Positions 62,678-64,000 of a stretch of DNA of 64,000 nucleotides are shown here, piece after piece. Every line of letters begins with the position of its first letter. Within the stretch, counting starts at the first letter, position 1. Source of the stretch: a virus. Location of the stretch: positions 62,001 through 126,000 of the IMG/VR virus record IMGVR_UViG_3300047462_000282. One strand, 5' to 3'. Under the pieces are notes generated by a model that saw only the letters and a program-made list of their open reading frames with translations, was not told the origin of the DNA and searched no databases. A program made the position numbers and the translations under genes.

Positions 62678-63276
62678 GTACTTTTCGAGTATGTGGCAAA
62701 TGCAAAATAAATAAAGAAGAGGACGAAGATAATTTTCGTTTGTGCAAATATAAGTGCGGTGGTACCTATTTTAAATCAACTTGCAAAGATTGTGAAAAAC
62801 AACACTCTAGAGGTTATGCAAAAGAACATAGAGAAGAAAGAAAAAAGTATCAACAAGTGTTTTTGCAAGAGAACCCCAATTACATAAAACAATGGAAAAT
62901 AGATAACAGAGACAGAATTAATAAACGCGAGAGAAAACGACGCCAAACTGATATTAATTTCAAATTAAAAAAGAATATTTCTCGTGCTATTGGACATGCT
63001 ATTTTAAAAGATGGCAACTCTGCTATCAAATTTTTGCCATACACTATAAGTGATTTAAAGTGTCATTTAGAGGTCCAGTTTGACAAGAATATGACTTGGG
63101 AAAACTATGGTTTCTACTGGCACATAGATCATATAGTTCCTCACAGCACATTTAAGTACAATTCAATGGAAGATGAAGAATTTAGAAAGTGCTGGTCTCT
63201 CGGTAATTTACGCCCCTTAGAGGCTAATCAGAATAGATTAGAAGGGGCGAGGAGAACCAGGCATAAAAACACATAA
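62674..63276 (+). CDS. HNH homing endonuclease
   Basis: A 200-residue protein. The N-terminus has a Cys cluster (CGKCKINKEED...CKYKCGG...CKDCEKQ) like a zinc ribbon. A long basic helical region follows (about residues 45-115). The C-terminal HNH core is WHIDHIVPHSTF with the LGNLRPLEANQN closing motif. It overlaps the upstream gene by ATGA and sits before the tail sheath, typical of a mobile endonuclease between essential genes. Confidence 0.87.
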   Translation: MSTFRVCGKCKINKEEDEDNFRLCKYKCGGTYFKSTCKDCEKQHSRGYAKEHREERKKYQQVFLQENPNYIKQWKIDNRDRINKRERKRRQTDINFKLKKNISRAIGHAILKDGNSAIKFLPYTISDLKCHLEVQFDKNMTWENYGFYWHIDHIVPHSTFKYNSMEDEEFRKCWSLGNLRPLEANQNRLEGARRTRHKNT

Positions 63277-63341
63277 ATTATGCGTTAGTATGCGAATAAT
63301 ACTATATAACAATAGAAACTCAGGATTAAAGGAAACGAACT
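63277..63341 (+). promoter_or_regulatory. Leader of tail sheath gene with small dyad
   Basis: TAGTAT (63286-63291) and ATACTA (63299-63304) form a 6-bp inverted repeat with a 7-base loop, about 40 bases before the sheath start. AAAGGAAACG at about 63328 is the ribosome site. Confidence 0.35.
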
Positions 63342-64000
63342 ATGGCTAATATCCCAGGCGCAACAAATGTCCTACCAGGAGTATTTACTGATGTAATTAC
63401 TCAATCACGTGGAGTCGCGGTTCCTGGGGGTTCTCGTCTTGCTGCAATGATCGGCGAGGGCTCTACAGCTGAAACCATTGTTTCACAAGCTTTAGGTGGC
63501 GGTCAAGACGGCTTAGACCCAACTTATACTACCACGAATGGTGCGGATGGCAGACACTTCGCCTTAGTTAATTTTCCAATTATTTCCAACAGAACCACTC
63601 TTTTCAAGAATGGCATCCCGTTGGTCGGTTTAGAGTCTCTTATTGATTCCAACCCATTCAATACTAAATATGATTATAGAATTGATATTTCCACTGGTCA
63701 TATCGAGCTTCAACGCGGTTATTTGAAGGATCAAGGCGGAACCAATTTCCTTCCACTTAGCACTAACGTTGGTAATGGAACTTTGACTGGTCTATCTTTG
63801 TTGGATGCCAATGCTCCACCAGAGACCTGGACCGTTAGATGCTCTTCTGTTCAAAGAGACGCTTTCAATAACCCAATTTCTGGAACTGCTAAGTTCCTAG
63901 CAACCGGTTCTGTTTCTGGAGCTGTACTTGATGTTAATGGTAATCCAATTATTTGGGTAGCCAATGGGCAATCTGTTTCCAACGGAATTTTGCAATTCGC
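63342..64000 (+). CDS. Tail sheath protein (3' end off window)
   Basis: Starts ATG 63342 with an AAAGGA ribosome site and remains open to the right edge (219 codons seen). The N-terminus, PGVFTDVITQSRGVAVPGGSRLAAMIGEG, matches the conserved start of contractile tail sheath proteins. Near residues 140-219 it contains a beta domain (WTVRCSSVQ, then GSVSGAVLDVNGNPIIWVAN) shared with the large protein at 51870. It would polymerise around the tail tube and contract at infection, showing that this is a myovirus. Confidence 0.88.
   Translation, partial: MANIPGATNVLPGVFTDVITQSRGVAVPGGSRLAAMIGEGSTAETIVSQALGGGQDGLDPTYTTTNGADGRHFALVNFPIISNRTTLFKNGIPLVGLESLIDSNPFNTKYDYRIDISTGHIELQRGYLKDQGGTNFLPLSTNVGNGTLTGLSLLDANAPPETWTVRCSSVQRDAFNNPISGTAKFLATGSVSGAVLDVNGNPIIWVANGQSVSNGILQF

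Overview
This window is the virion-assembly region of a large tailed bacteriophage with a contractile tail (myovirus morphology). The evidence is a GpA-like terminase large subunit running in from the left edge, a portal, a prohead protease fused to a scaffold-like region, an HK97-fold major capsid protein, several very large fibre or spike proteins, and the start of a tail sheath running off the right edge. The DNA is moderately AT-rich, genes are tightly packed with many ATGA or TAATG overlaps, and almost everything reads on the + strand. No tRNA, rRNA or CRISPR array is visible. The host cannot be named from the sequence. Both ends are open, so the genome is larger than 64 kb.

Layout. 1-8.3 kb: terminase, portal, a portal-proximal Pro-rich protein, a peptidoglycan-hydrolase-like virion protein, small unknown proteins and a Cys-based phosphatase. 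8.4-14.6 kb: a small gene, the protease/scaffold fusion, an unusual Ser/Asp/Lys repeat protein, two helical paralogues and a beta-rich virion protein. 14.7-22.5 kb: a GIY-YIG endonuclease, five large unknown proteins (two with membrane segments, one with a peptidoglycan-binding-like motif) and a decoration-like protein. 22.6-23.7 kb: the major capsid gene with a structured leader and a clear intrinsic terminator. 23.7-26.5 kb: a LAGLIDADG endonuclease, a RelA/SpoT-like synthetase, and a CCA-adding enzyme in convergent orientation. 26.5-35.6 kb: structural genes, including a 2258-residue collagen-like fibre and a Gly-rich adhesin-like protein.

35.7-46.2 kb is a sugar and surface-modification cassette behind its own promoter. 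It encodes a GT2-TPR-methyltransferase-GT4 fusion, a second GT4, a cupin, a C-methyltransferase, a receiver-domain/dual-specificity-phosphatase fusion, a dTDP-glucose 4,6-dehydratase-like enzyme, a Gfo/Idh/MocA oxidoreductase, a GIY-YIG endonuclease and a patatin. 46.2-51.8 kb holds small accessory genes (HNH, cold-shock, a minus-strand trio, LAGLIDADG, a 2H phosphoesterase on the minus strand, a zincin-like protein) mixed with Ig-like virion proteins. 51.9-64 kb: tail and baseplate-associated proteins, a fibre with repeated modules, a membrane protein, a 1961-residue beta-helix spike, an HNH endonuclease and the tail sheath.

How it may work together. The strongest system-level idea is that the sugar cassette makes and attaches a modified (probably C-methylated) deoxysugar to the virion, with the Thr-rich collagen-like fibre immediately upstream as the obvious substrate, as in spore BclA-type GPT collagen. 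A second candidate is the RelA/SpoT-like gene facing a CCA-adding enzyme, which points to manipulation or protection of tRNA 3' ends. Six homing endonucleases of three families sit between structural genes, and two of them show local scars (a duplicated gene end and an abrupt codon-usage change) consistent with past homing.
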